DNA of 64,000 bases. It comes from Perlucidibaca sp. (GTDB lineage Bacteria > Pseudomonadota > Gammaproteobacteria > Pseudomonadales > Moraxellaceae). This document shows, piece by piece, positions 34,530 to 45,229 of the stretch; position 1 is the first letter of the stretch, and every line of letters begins with the position of its first letter. Where the stretch lies: NCBI GenBank assembly GCA_023265995.1, contig JAHFSA010000009.1:62001-126000 (forward strand), read 5' to 3'. The notes below the pieces were generated by a model. It made no database searches. It was not told the origin of the DNA and saw nothing but the letters and a program-made list of their open reading frames with translations. The position numbers and the translations under genes were made by a program.

Positions 34530-37500
34530 ATGCCGCAATGGTTGCTTCCTGTCGTATCCATCCTCTACATCGCCCTGCTCTTCGGGGTGGCGTACTGGGG
34601 CGACAACCACAGCCCGCGTCTGAGCCGCCGCCAGCAGGGTCTGCTCTACAGCCTGACCCTGGCCGTCTATTGCACCTCGTGGACCTTCTACGGCGCGGTT
34701 GGCGCCGGCATCACCGGGGGCTGGGCCTATCTGCCCATCTACCTCGGTCCGCTGCTGTTCATCTGCCTAGGCCGGCCACTGCTGGAGCGCCTGGTGCTGA
34801 CCAGCAAGGCGCAGTCGATCACCAGCATCGCCGACTTCATCGCCGCCCGTTACGGCAAGGCCCAGCACCTCGCGGCCATGGTCGCGCTGGTGGCCATCAT
34901 CGGCGCCCTGCCCTACATCGCCCTGCAACTGAAGGCGGTGGCGATGAGCGTGCGCGTGCTCTCCGATGCCGGCCTCGGCAGCGCCTTCCCGACCAGCGAC
35001 ACCGCGCTCTGGACCAGCCTGCTGCTGGCCGCGCTGGCCATACTCTTCGGTACCCGCCAGCTTGATGCCACCGAGCATCACCAGGGCCTGATGCTGGCCA
35101 TCGCGCTCGAGTCCGTGGTCAAGCTGCTGGCCCTGCTCACGCTCGCGGTCTTCGCCTGGCAGGGCCTGCAGGCGCTGCCGGCGGGCTGGCAGCAGGATGT
35201 CCGCCTCGACAAGCTGCTGCGCCCGTCCAGCCTGCCCACCGGCTTCATGGCGCAGGTGCTGCTGGCCTTCCTGGCCATGATCTGCCTGCCGCGCCAGTTC
35301 CATGTCGCCGTCGTCGAATGCAACGATGTCGGTCAGGTCCGGCAGTCGCCGCTGTGGTTCGGCGCCTACATGGCACTGATCATTGTGGCCGTGCTGCCCA
35401 TCGCCAGCCTGGCCCTGCTCGACCCGCGCGTGGCCGGCGCCCACCCGGACAGCACCGTGCTCGCCCTGCCCCTGGCCAGCGGCAACGAGGCGCTGGCCAT
35501 GCTCGCCTTCCTCGGTGGTTTCTCGGCCGCGGCCGGCATGGTCATCGTCGCCACCGTGGCGCTCTCGACCATGATCTGCAACGACCTCGTGCTGCCGCTG
35601 CTGATGCGCCTGCGCAGCTTCGGCCGCCAGCCGGTGCCACGCCTGCTGCTGCTCATACGTCGTCTGGCCATCGTCGCGCTGGCCCTGCTCGGCTACGGCT
35701 ACTACCGTCTGCTCGAAGAATACGAACAGCTGGCCGCCGTCGGCCTGCTCGCCTTCTCGGCCGTTGCCCAGTTCGCGCCGGCCCTGATCGGCGGCCTGTT
35801 CTGGCGTGGCGGCAGTCGTCAGGGCGTGGCCGCCGGCCTGCTCGCCGGCTTCGCCGTATGGGTCTACACGCTAATGCTGCCGGCGCTCATGCCCGCCCTC
35901 GGCGGCGACCAGGCCTGGCTGCATGACGGCCCGCTGGGCATCGTCTGGCTGCGCCCGCAGGCGCTGTTCCAGCTCACCGGCTGGGACCCGCTCACGCATG
36001 GCGTGTTCTGGTCGCTGCTGGTCAACATCAGCCTGTTCGTGCTGGTGTCGCTGCGCTTCCGTCCCGGCATCAGCGAGCAGCTGCAGGCCAGCCAGTTCCT
36101 CGACCCCTACAGCAGCCAGGATCAGGCCCTGCAGAGCGCGGAGTGGCAGCGCCTGCCGCTGGGCGAGCTGCATGATCTGGTCGCGCGCATACTCGGCGAG
36201 GACGCCACGCGTCAGGCCTTCGAGCAGTTCGCCCGCGGCCGCATGCAGCTGCTCGATCTGCGCCGCCCGGCCAGCCGCGCCTGGGTGCAGTTCTCCGAAC
36301 GCCTGCTGGCCGGCGTCATGGGCACCGCCTCGGCGCGCGCCCTGCTCACCACCGCCCTGCGCGGCAGCGGCCTCGAAATCGGCCAGGTCGTGGCCCTGCT
36401 CGACCAGAGCTCGCAGCAGCAGCGCTTCAATCGCGGCGTGCTCAGCACCATGATGGAGCACATCGAGCAAGGTATCAGCGTGGTCAATGCCGACATGACC
36501 ATGGTGGCCTGGAACCGCCGCTACCTGGAGCTGTTCGACTACCCGGAAGGCATGGTCTACGAAGGCTGTCCGGTCGCCGACCTGATCCGCTACAACGCCG
36601 AGCGCGGCGAGTGCGGTCCGGGAGACATCGAGGCGCATGTCAGCAGGCGCATCGCCCATATGCGCCAGGGCAGCCCGCACGCGTTCGAGCGCATACGGCC
36701 GGATGGCCAGGTGCTGGAGATGCGCGGCCGGCCCATTCCCGGCGGCGGCTTCGTCACCACCTACGCCGACATCACCCATTTCAAGCGCACCGAACGCACC
36801 CTGGCCGAGGCCAAGGAGGAACTGGAGGTGCGTGTCGCGCAACGCACTGCCGAGCTGGAAGCGGCGCTGCACGCGCAGGAGCAGGCCAAGCAGCAGGCCG
36901 AACAGGCCAACCAGTCGAAGACCCGTTTTCTCGCCGCCGCCAGCCACGACCTGCTGCAGCCCATGAATGCCGCGCGGCTGTTCTCCTCTGCGCTGAGTCA
37001 GCATCCCGGTCTGGGCAACGATGCCTGCCAGCTGGCGCAGCAGGTCGACAGCTCGCTGCGTGGCGCCGAGGAGTTGCTGTCGGCGCTGCTCGACATTTCA
37101 CGCCTGGACGCCGGCGCGCTGACACCGGCGCCGGAGCCTCTCTGCCTCACCGACCTGGTGCGCGAGCTGGGCGAGCAAGTGGCACCGATCGCGGCACAGC
37201 GCCTGCTGGACCTGCGCGTGCATGTCCCGCGAGACGCCGCCTGGGTGCTCAGCGACCGCCAATGGCTGCGACGCATCCTGCAGAACCTGCTCAGCAATGC
37301 CCTGCGCTACACCCGCGAGGGTGGCGTGCTGATCGGCATACGACGCTGCCGGAGCGGCGCCGGCTGGCGTGTCGATGTGCGTGATACCGGGCCGGGCATC
37401 GCGCCCGGCAAGCAGGCGCAGATCTTCGAGGAATTCCAGCGCGGCGGCGAAGCCTCGCCCTGGGGCGAGAAAGGCATGGGGCTGGGTCTGGCCATCGTCG

Positions 37501-38003
37501 ACCGCATGGTGCGCCTGCTCGGCCACCAGATTCGCGTCGACTCGATTCCCGGCCGTGGCGCCTGCTTCACGCTGACGCTGCCGGCGACAGCGGCGGTGAC
37601 ACGTCCGGCGCTGACGTCAGAAGCCCAGAGTCAGGGCAGCGGCAATCTGCAGGGACTGGTCGTGCTCTGCATAGACAACGAGCCGGACATCCTCGCCGGC
37701 ATGCAGGCGCTGCTCGGGCGCTGGGGCTGCCAGGTCATCACCGCCGGCAATGGCGAGGTGGCGCGCACGCTGCTGGCTGCGCATGACCCGGCCGTGGTGC
37801 TGGCCGACTACCATCTTGGCGATGGCGAGGATGGTCTGGCGCTGCTCAGGGAACTGGCGCCCGGCCGGGCCGGCGCGCTGGTGACGGCGGACCACACCGA
37901 CGAGGTGGCGGCGGCCGTGAAAGCCGCCGGACTGGGCCTGCTGCGCAAGCCGGTGAAGCCGGCGGCACTGCGCGCCTTTCTCAGCGCTCAGGCCGCGGGC
38001 TGA
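34530..38003 (+). CDS. crbS: CrbS/MxtR-type hybrid histidine kinase fused to an SLC5-like transporter domain
   Basis: 1157 residues, starting behind GGAG. Residues 1 to about 510 form a sodium:solute-symporter-like region with about 13 membrane spans (YCTSWTFYGAVGAG, QSITSIADFIAARYGK). A PAS-7 domain follows (MEHIEQGISVVNADMTMVAW), then a coiled coil. The HisKA domain has His806 in AAASHDLLQPMN, with an ATPase domain (GKGMGLGLA-like segment) behind it. The C-terminal receiver domain has Asp1093. CrbS proteins sense acetate-related signals and, with CrbR, activate acs. The regulator and acs are 2-5 kb downstream. Confidence 0.9.
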   Translation: MPQWLLPVVSILYIALLFGVAYWGDNHSPRLSRRQQGLLYSLTLAVYCTSWTFYGAVGAGITGGWAYLPIYLGPLLFICLGRPLLERLVLTSKAQSITSIADFIAARYGKAQHLAAMVALVAIIGALPYIALQLKAVAMSVRVLSDAGLGSAFPTSDTALWTSLLLAALAILFGTRQLDATEHHQGLMLAIALESVVKLLALLTLAVFAWQGLQALPAGWQQDVRLDKLLRPSSLPTGFMAQVLLAFLAMICLPRQFHVAVVECNDVGQVRQSPLWFGAYMALIIVAVLPIASLALLDPRVAGAHPDSTVLALPLASGNEALAMLAFLGGFSAAAGMVIVATVALSTMICNDLVLPLLMRLRSFGRQPVPRLLLLIRRLAIVALALLGYGYYRLLEEYEQLAAVGLLAFSAVAQFAPALIGGLFWRGGSRQGVAAGLLAGFAVWVYTLMLPALMPALGGDQAWLHDGPLGIVWLRPQALFQLTGWDPLTHGVFWSLLVNISLFVLVSLRFRPGISEQLQASQFLDPYSSQDQALQSAEWQRLPLGELHDLVARILGEDATRQAFEQFARGRMQLLDLRRPASRAWVQFSERLLAGVMGTASARALLTTALRGSGLEIGQVVALLDQSSQQQRFNRGVLSTMMEHIEQGISVVNADMTMVAWNRRYLELFDYPEGMVYEGCPVADLIRYNAERGECGPGDIEAHVSRRIAHMRQGSPHAFERIRPDGQVLEMRGRPIPGGGFVTTYADITHFKRTERTLAEAKEELEVRVAQRTAELEAALHAQEQAKQQAEQANQSKTRFLAAASHDLLQPMNAARLFSSALSQHPGLGNDACQLAQQVDSSLRGAEELLSALLDISRLDAGALTPAPEPLCLTDLVRELGEQVAPIAAQRLLDLRVHVPRDAAWVLSDRQWLRRILQNLLSNALRYTREGGVLIGIRRCRSGAGWRVDVRDTGPGIAPGKQAQIFEEFQRGGEASPWGEKGMGLGLAIVDRMVRLLGHQIRVDSIPGRGACFTLTLPATAAVTRPALTSEAQSQGSGNLQGLVVLCIDNEPDILAGMQALLGRWGCQVITAGNGEVARTLLAAHDPAVVLADYHLGDGEDGLALLRELAPGRAGALVTADHTDEVAAAVKAAGLGLLRKPVKPAALRAFLSAQAAG

Positions 38004-39247
38004 GGCGACTCCACGGCAGCGGCATTCTCGCTCACCAGGCGATCGCGCCTGGCCAGCTGCGGGAACCAGTACATCCACAGCGCCACCACCGCCAGCGTGC
38101 CGACGCCGCCAAGCACCACCGAGGGCACCAGACCCATCAATGCCGCGCTGACACCGGAGCGGAACTCGCCGAGCTGGTTGGAGGCGCCGATGAACACGAA
38201 GTTCACCGCGCTGACACGGCCGCGCATGGCATCCGGCGTTTCCAGCTGGATCAGCGAGGAGCGGATGACCACGCTGAGCATGTCGGCGCCACCGAGCACC
38301 AGCAAGCTGGCTAGTGAAAGCAGGAAGGACTGCGACAGGCCGAGCACGATGGTGGCCAGGCCGAAGACGGTGACACCGGCGAACATGACATGGCCGACAC
38401 GCCGCTCTATGGGCCGGCGCGCCAGCCAGAACGACACCAGCAGCGCTCCGGCCGCCGGTGCCGAGCGCAGCATGCCCAGCCCTTCCGGACCGACATGCAG
38501 AAGATCCCTGGCGATGATGGGCAGCATGGCGGTGGCGCCACCCAGCAGCACCGCGAACAGGTCCAGCGAGATGGCGCCGAGCACCACCGGCTGACTGCGG
38601 ATGTAGCGGAAGCCGGCGAACACGGAGCGGTCCTCCGGATTGCCCGCCACCGGCTGCGCCCGCTCGGGCTGGCGTATCAGGCCGAGCAGGACGATGGCGA
38701 TCAGGAACAGCAGCGCGCCGCTGCCGTAGACCGCCGCCGGGCCGGCAACATAGACGAAGCCGCCAATGGCCGGACCGAGGATGATGGCGGTCTGCATGGC
38801 GGCGCTGGTGGCGCTGACCGCACGCGGCAGTTCCCGCGCATGCACCAGGGCTGGCAGCAGCGCCGACAGCGCCGGCGACGAGAATGACTTGCCTATGCCC
38901 AGCAGGAACACGCCGACGAAGATCCAGGTCTCGCTCAGCCAGCCCTGCATGCTGCCCACAGCCAGAGCCCCCGCCACCAGGGCCTCCAGCACATGCCCGG
39001 CCTGCACCACGCGACGGCGGTCGAAACGATCGGCCACCTGCCCGGTCACCAGCACCAGCAGTATGGACGGCAGGAAGCCGGCCAGGCCGACATAGCCCAG
39101 CGCCAGGGCACTGCCGGTCAGGTCGTAGACCTGCCAGCCCACCGCCACGGCGAGCATCTGGAAGGCCATCATGGAGCAGACGCGGATGCACCAGTACAGG
39201 GAGAAGTCGCGGTTGATGAAGAGTCCGGAGTCAGCGGAAGCCGTCAT
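37988..39247 (-). CDS. MFS exporter, EntS-like
   Basis: 419 residues with about twelve spans. I chose the ATG at 39247 (MTASADSGLF), because the longer frame has no better ribosome site. Family marks are NRDFSLYWCIRVCSMMAF, VTGQVADRFDRRRVV and FAGFRYIRSQPVVLGAISLD. This resembles the MFS_3/EntS group that exports siderophores or drugs. Its 3' end overlaps the crbS 3' end by 16 bases on the opposite strand. No siderophore gene is nearby, so the substrate is open. Confidence 0.85.
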   Translation of the reverse strand: MTASADSGLFINRDFSLYWCIRVCSMMAFQMLAVAVGWQVYDLTGSALALGYVGLAGFLPSILLVLVTGQVADRFDRRRVVQAGHVLEALVAGALAVGSMQGWLSETWIFVGVFLLGIGKSFSSPALSALLPALVHARELPRAVSATSAAMQTAIILGPAIGGFVYVAGPAAVYGSGALLFLIAIVLLGLIRQPERAQPVAGNPEDRSVFAGFRYIRSQPVVLGAISLDLFAVLLGGATAMLPIIARDLLHVGPEGLGMLRSAPAAGALLVSFWLARRPIERRVGHVMFAGVTVFGLATIVLGLSQSFLLSLASLLVLGGADMLSVVIRSSLIQLETPDAMRGRVSAVNFVFIGASNQLGEFRSGVSAALMGLVPSVVLGGVGTLAVVALWMYWFPQLARRDRLVSENAAAVESPQPAA

Positions 39248-39391
39248 GAAAAGCTCGATCAGGGCAGGCGGAAACGGCAAGCATACGCCGTGGGACAGCT
39301 CACAGACATACGCAGCACAAGACGTCATGTCACACAACTACGCAACAAAGGCTGCATCGATCCCGTGCATGCGCTGTGCTAGAAGTCAGTA

Positions 39392-40153
39392 ATGCTCAAT
39401 GACCGCCACAACCTCCACATGCTCTACCTCATTCTGCGAGACGCTATTTCCAGTCCTCGATACTGGTCCCTACGCGCTACCCTGTACTTCATGACCGGCA
39501 TAATCATGATATTAATCACTGCCGTCGGTACCTGGTGGTCATATCTCGAAAACAGTCCTTATATCGGGGTCGAAAAACGAACCATACAACTGCATCTGGA
39601 TGCATCAGATCACGCCAGCCGTGAACCATACAGCCTGACGCTCACTATCCCAGGTGCTTACTTCGAGAGAGACGTCAGTCACGATGTCTTTGATGGCAAG
39701 CCATCGGCCACCATCATCCTGAACACACTTTTTCCAACCATGGTTCCTGAGCCGGTAACGTCGCAACAGAACCGCCTACGAGCCGACGCCATCAGAATCA
39801 TTCTGTCCCCTATCACCGCTCCTGCTGGTGTCAGCAAGGATGAAGGACTTGCCTGGCTTAACATAAACTTGCGAGGGGTGGACCGGCTATATGAGTACGG
39901 GCACCCGGAAGGGACACCACAGATTCAACAATACCTCTCGAAGGATGGACGCAGAGCCGCGTATACCTTCGTAGATGACCACGGCAATACGGTGTACTTG
40001 GATTGCTTTATCAGAACGTGCGAAGCACGCAGAACCTGGAAAACCAATTACAGAGTCAGCTATCAAATCAGCAAACATCTGGAGCGCCGGTTTGCAGATG
40101 TCGACCAACATGTCCTCTCACTGCTTGAGCGCTTTACCTCGAAAAGCCACTGA
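39392..40153 (+). CDS. Orphan single-span membrane protein in a low-GC patch
   Basis: 253 residues. A polar start is followed by one membrane span (LYFMTGIIMILITAVGTWW) and an extracytoplasmic domain of about 200 residues that looks beta-rich (EKRTIQLHLDASD, PYSLTLTIPGAYFERD, AYTFVDDHGNTVYLDC). I do not recognise a family. The coding sequence is visibly richer in A/T than its neighbours, with codons such as ATA, TTG and AGA. This hints at recent acquisition. It sits alone between the MFS gene and crbR. The ribosome site is weak; an alternative start is at 39419. Confidence 0.7.
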   Translation: MLNDRHNLHMLYLILRDAISSPRYWSLRATLYFMTGIIMILITAVGTWWSYLENSPYIGVEKRTIQLHLDASDHASREPYSLTLTIPGAYFERDVSHDVFDGKPSATIILNTLFPTMVPEPVTSQQNRLRADAIRIILSPITAPAGVSKDEGLAWLNINLRGVDRLYEYGHPEGTPQIQQYLSKDGRRAAYTFVDDHGNTVYLDCFIRTCEARRTWKTNYRVSYQISKHLERRFADVDQHVLSLLERFTSKSH

Positions 40154-40180
40154 CCTGCGGAAACACCGCCAGTAGTCCGC

Positions 40181-40852
40181 TCAGTCCTCCTCCACCACAT
40201 CGACAATGCGCATGCTGGGGTCGAGCTGCAGACGTGCCGCGGCCACCACGGCCTGGGTGCGATTGGATGCCCCCAGCTTCTTCAGGATGGCCGTCATGTG
40301 CGCCTTGATGGTGGCCTCGGAGACATTCAGCTCGTAGGCGATCTGCTTGTTGAGCAGACCGTCGGCCAGCATCATGAGGACGCGGAACTGTTGCGGCGTG
40401 AGGTCGCGCAGACGCCTGGCGATGTCGGCCTCGTCCGGCGCCAGATGCGTCGGCTGCGCGCTGGCGGCACCGGCCGGCAGCCAGATATCGCCATCGAGCA
40501 CCTGGCGGATGGCCTGCGCCATGTCATCCAGCGATGACGACTTCGGGATGTAGCCGCTGGCGCCATGAGCGACGGCACGGCGCATGACACCGGGCTCCTC
40601 GTTGCCGGAAACCACGATCACCGGCAACGACGGATAACGGGCACGCACATGCACCAGCCCGGAGAAACCGGAAGCGCCGGGCATGTGCAGGTCGAGCAGC
40701 AGCAGATCGGGTTCGGCCACGGACTCCAGCACAGTCTGCAGGGACGCCGTGCTGTCGGCCTCGGCGATCACGGCCGCCGGAAACAGGCTGGCGACCGCGC
40801 GCCGGAGGGCATCGCGGAACAGCGGATGATCATCGGCAATCACGAACTGCAT
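40181..40852 (-). CDS. crbR: LuxR-type response regulator CrbR/ErdR
   Basis: 223 residues. The receiver domain has the acidic pair DD at 7-8 and the phosphorylation site Asp54 in LLLLDLHMPG. The conserved Lys is in IPKSSS. The C-terminal LuxR helix-turn-helix reads LADGLLNKQIAYELNVSEAT with IKAHMTAILKKLGASNRTQA. GGGAGG precedes the start. The place just downstream of acs and near the crbS-type kinase fits the acetate-switch regulator known in Vibrio (CrbR) and Pseudomonas (ErdR). Confidence 0.9.
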   Translation of the reverse strand: MQFVIADDHPLFRDALRRAVASLFPAAVIAEADSTASLQTVLESVAEPDLLLLDLHMPGASGFSGLVHVRARYPSLPVIVVSGNEEPGVMRRAVAHGASGYIPKSSSLDDMAQAIRQVLDGDIWLPAGAASAQPTHLAPDEADIARRLRDLTPQQFRVLMMLADGLLNKQIAYELNVSEATIKAHMTAILKKLGASNRTQAVVAAARLQLDPSMRIVDVVEED

Positions 40853-40889
40853 GGCAGCCTCCCCGGCCAGGTCTCGCGCCGTCGCCGGC

Positions 40890-42836
<1,947 letters not shown>

Positions 42837-42901
42837 GGATGACTCCCTGATTCGCTTCTTGTGGCAGCGGCCGAGTATGCGCACGAATGAGCGCCGGCCG
42901 G

Positions 42902-42950
42902 CATTAGCCATTGGTAGTGACCCTATGGTCTTAGAGACCAATGGCTAATG
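42902..42950. repeat. 14-bp perfect inverted repeat between acs and the porin gene
   Basis: CATTAGCCATTGGT (42902-42915) and ACCAATGGCTAATG (42937-42950) are exact reverse complements around a 21-base spacer. The spacer contains smaller dyads, GACC-ctat-GGTC and GGTCT-tag-AGACC. It lies 66 bases upstream of acs and 62 upstream of the porin, a position that suits a shared operator. Confidence 0.85.
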
Positions 42951-43011
42951 GAAGAGGTTTGTGGCCCGACGCTATACCGGAGTCACTGACATCGCGCTGG
43001 AGAACAAGAAA

Positions 43012-44376
43012 ATGCAACGCCTCACCGGACTCATGCCGCAGACACACCACCCGATTGCCGCTCTCAAGCTCAGGCTCAGGATAGCCCCGCTGGCGCTGGC
43101 CCTGATGCCGACCACACTCTGGGCCGACACCGGCAGCGAGATTGCCGAGCTCAAGGCCCGCCTGGCGCAACTGGAACAACAGGTGCAGGCCGCGCGTGCG
43201 GAGGCCGCCGCCAGACCCGCGCCGGCACCGGCAGTCGCCGCGACCCCGGCCACCGCGCTGGCCGGCGGCGTCGGCGACACCAGGGTCAGCCTCAAGGGTT
43301 ACGTCAAGCTCGATGCCCTCTCGAGCACCTTTTCCGAAGGCGAGGTCGGCCGTGTCACCGGGCGCGATTTCTACGTGCCCAATGCCATTCCGGTCTTCGG
43401 AGCAGCCGGCAGTGGCGCCACCACCGGCGCCAACGGCAAGTCGCGCAACTTCTACGACATGCACGCCAAGCAGACCCGCTTCATCATCAACACCGATACG
43501 CCGACCACCGGCGGCCCGGCCCTGAAGGGCCACATCGAGGTCGACTTCCTGAGTTCGGCGCAGGGCAACGAGAACGTCACCAACGGCTACAGCCCGGAAC
43601 TGCGCCAGGCCTTCTTCAGCTACGGCAACTGGATGGCCGGCCAGGCCTGGACCACCTTCCAGGACCTCGGCGCGCTGCCGGAAACCATCGATTTCGTGGG
43701 CGCCTCCGACGGCACCGTGTTCGGCCGCCAGCCACAGGTCCGCTACAGTCGCGGCCCGTGGCAGGTCGCCGTGGAAAACAGCCAGACCGTGACCGGCACC
43801 ACGACCTCGGCCACCGCCATCGAAAGCAATGACAACAGCATGCCCGACCTGGTCGCGCGCTATACCCGCAAGGGCGACTTCGGCCATGTCTCGCTGGCCG
43901 TGCTCGGCCGCCAGATCAGGAACAAGGACAACACCGTGTCCGACAGCGCCAACGGCTACGGCGTGTCGTTGTCGGGCAAGATCAAGGTCCTGGGCACGGA
44001 TGACGTGCGCTTCATGATCACCCATGGCCAGGGCATAGGCCGCTATGTCGGCCTCAACTCCGCCAACGACGCCGTGGTCAATGCCGCCGGCGCACTCGAC
44101 ACCATCGACATCACCGCCGGCTATGCGACCTATCGTCACGCCTGGAACGAGAAGCTGCGCTCCAGTCTCCAGGTCTCCGGCTTCCATGCCGACAACCCCG
44201 TCTCGGCCTCGGCCGACGCCACCCGATCGGTGCGCTCCGGCCTGGTCAACCTGATCTACAACGTCACCCCGAAACTGGAAGTGGGCGTCGAGGCCATGCA
44301 CGCCGAACGCGAGGTCAAGGGCGGCGCCGACGGCAGCATGGATCGCCTGCAGTTCATGGCCAGACACAGCTTCTGA
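43012..44376 (+). CDS. DcaP-like trimeric outer-membrane porin
   Basis: 454 residues. The start at 43012 has GGAG 9 bases upstream. After a long signal region (APLALALMPTTLWA) comes a short coiled coil (EIAELKARLAQLEQQVQAAR) and an Ala/Pro linker. A beta barrel follows, ending in FMARHSF. DcaP-type porins have this coiled-coil-plus-barrel layout and carry dicarboxylates or other small anions. Marks include QTRFIINTDTPTTGG and FSYGNWMAGQAWTTFQDL. Being divergent from acs, it may admit acetate or C4 acids; this is inferred. Confidence 0.88.
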   Translation: MQRLTGLMPQTHHPIAALKLRLRIAPLALALMPTTLWADTGSEIAELKARLAQLEQQVQAARAEAAARPAPAPAVAATPATALAGGVGDTRVSLKGYVKLDALSSTFSEGEVGRVTGRDFYVPNAIPVFGAAGSGATTGANGKSRNFYDMHAKQTRFIINTDTPTTGGPALKGHIEVDFLSSAQGNENVTNGYSPELRQAFFSYGNWMAGQAWTTFQDLGALPETIDFVGASDGTVFGRQPQVRYSRGPWQVAVENSQTVTGTTTSATAIESNDNSMPDLVARYTRKGDFGHVSLAVLGRQIRNKDNTVSDSANGYGVSLSGKIKVLGTDDVRFMITHGQGIGRYVGLNSANDAVVNAAGALDTIDITAGYATYRHAWNEKLRSSLQVSGFHADNPVSASADATRSVRSGLVNLIYNVTPKLEVGVEAMHAEREVKGGADGSMDRLQFMARHSF

Positions 44377-44426
44377 AACACCGCGACAGATCACGCCGAA
44401 CGGCCGAGCCAACCGCTCAGCAGCTT

Positions 44427-44452
44427 GCCCCGCACCCGCGGGGCTTTTTTTT
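44427..44452 (+). terminator. Intrinsic terminator after the porin gene
   Basis: GCCCCGC (44427-44433) pairs with GCGGGGC (44438-44444), followed by eight T. The rest of the 44377-44593 gap holds nothing I can assign. Confidence 0.9.
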
Positions 44453-44593
44453 GCAATGCTTTCCGGGGCTTCCGCCAACTAGCCAAGCCGGTCATCCGAA
44501 ACTTACAATTTGCCTACGACGAGGGGATGGCAAGCTTCATGGAGAGTGACTAGCTTGGGAGACATCCACTCGCGAAAACGCTGGAATACGGAC

Positions 44594-45223
44594 ATGCAGC
44601 GACTGCGCAAACATGCGGACCGGGGCCTCAAGGTTCTCGACACAATCACGGATGGCCCGCCCTCGGGCAAGCACCCGCTGCTGGGTACACGCGGCGCCAT
44701 CGAGCGCCTCGACACGCCGGCATCGCTGCGCGGCGAGCGCCCGCCAGCCATCATCCATGCCGCCAGCGGCTCGGCCGTCATCGCCCTGGCCTGGGCCGCC
44801 TGGGGACTGTTCTGCATCACCATGATCGCCGGTGGCGGTGGCGGCGGCTGGGTCGCCTGGCTCTGCCTGGGCCTGCTCGGCAGCCTGCGCCAGGCCTCCA
44901 ACCAGATCACCATCAGCACCTTCGGCGTGTCCTTCCGCGACGGCGTTGCCGGGCATCGTGACCGCCATCTGCCCTACACCGAGATCGACGCCGTCTGGGC
45001 CAGCCGCAGCCTGCTCGGACGCTGGTTCGGCTACGGCCGCATCGGGCTGCACCTGAAGAGCGGAGAGATCATCTGGAGCCCGGTCATCCACGCGCCCTAC
45101 GTCGCCAAGCAGGCCGTGGTGCAGGCCGTCACCGGCCGCCGCTCCCTGCTCCTGCCGGTGGTGCAGCAGCTGCCCATAGGCCCCGTGCCTCCCCGCCCCG
45201 ACCCCATCCGCGAAGCCAGCTGA
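44594..45223 (+). CDS. Membrane protein of unknown function, PH-like C-terminal part
   Basis: About 209 residues from the only ATG (44594). In-frame TTG/GTG codons at 44510, 44546 and 44555 could add up to 28 residues, and the one at 44555 has GGAG 10 bases upstream. A hydrophobic hairpin (ASGSAVIALAWAAWGLFCIT and GGGWVAWLCLGLLGSL) is followed by a soluble part. That part (ISTFGVSFRDGVAGHRDRHLPYTEIDAVWA) reads like a bacterial PH-type domain. I cannot name a family. It is convergent with sthA, with 6 bases between them. Confidence 0.65.
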   Translation: MQRLRKHADRGLKVLDTITDGPPSGKHPLLGTRGAIERLDTPASLRGERPPAIIHAASGSAVIALAWAAWGLFCITMIAGGGGGGWVAWLCLGLLGSLRQASNQITISTFGVSFRDGVAGHRDRHLPYTEIDAVWASRSLLGRWFGYGRIGLHLKSGEIIWSPVIHAPYVAKQAVVQAVTGRRSLLLPVVQQLPIGPVPPRPDPIREAS

Positions 45224-45229
45224 TCCGCC

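Noticed and set aside
42902-42950. Inverted repeat read as a terminator for a gene in either direction
   Set aside because: It lies upstream of both flanking genes, has no T run, and both genes are divergent, so an operator is more likely.
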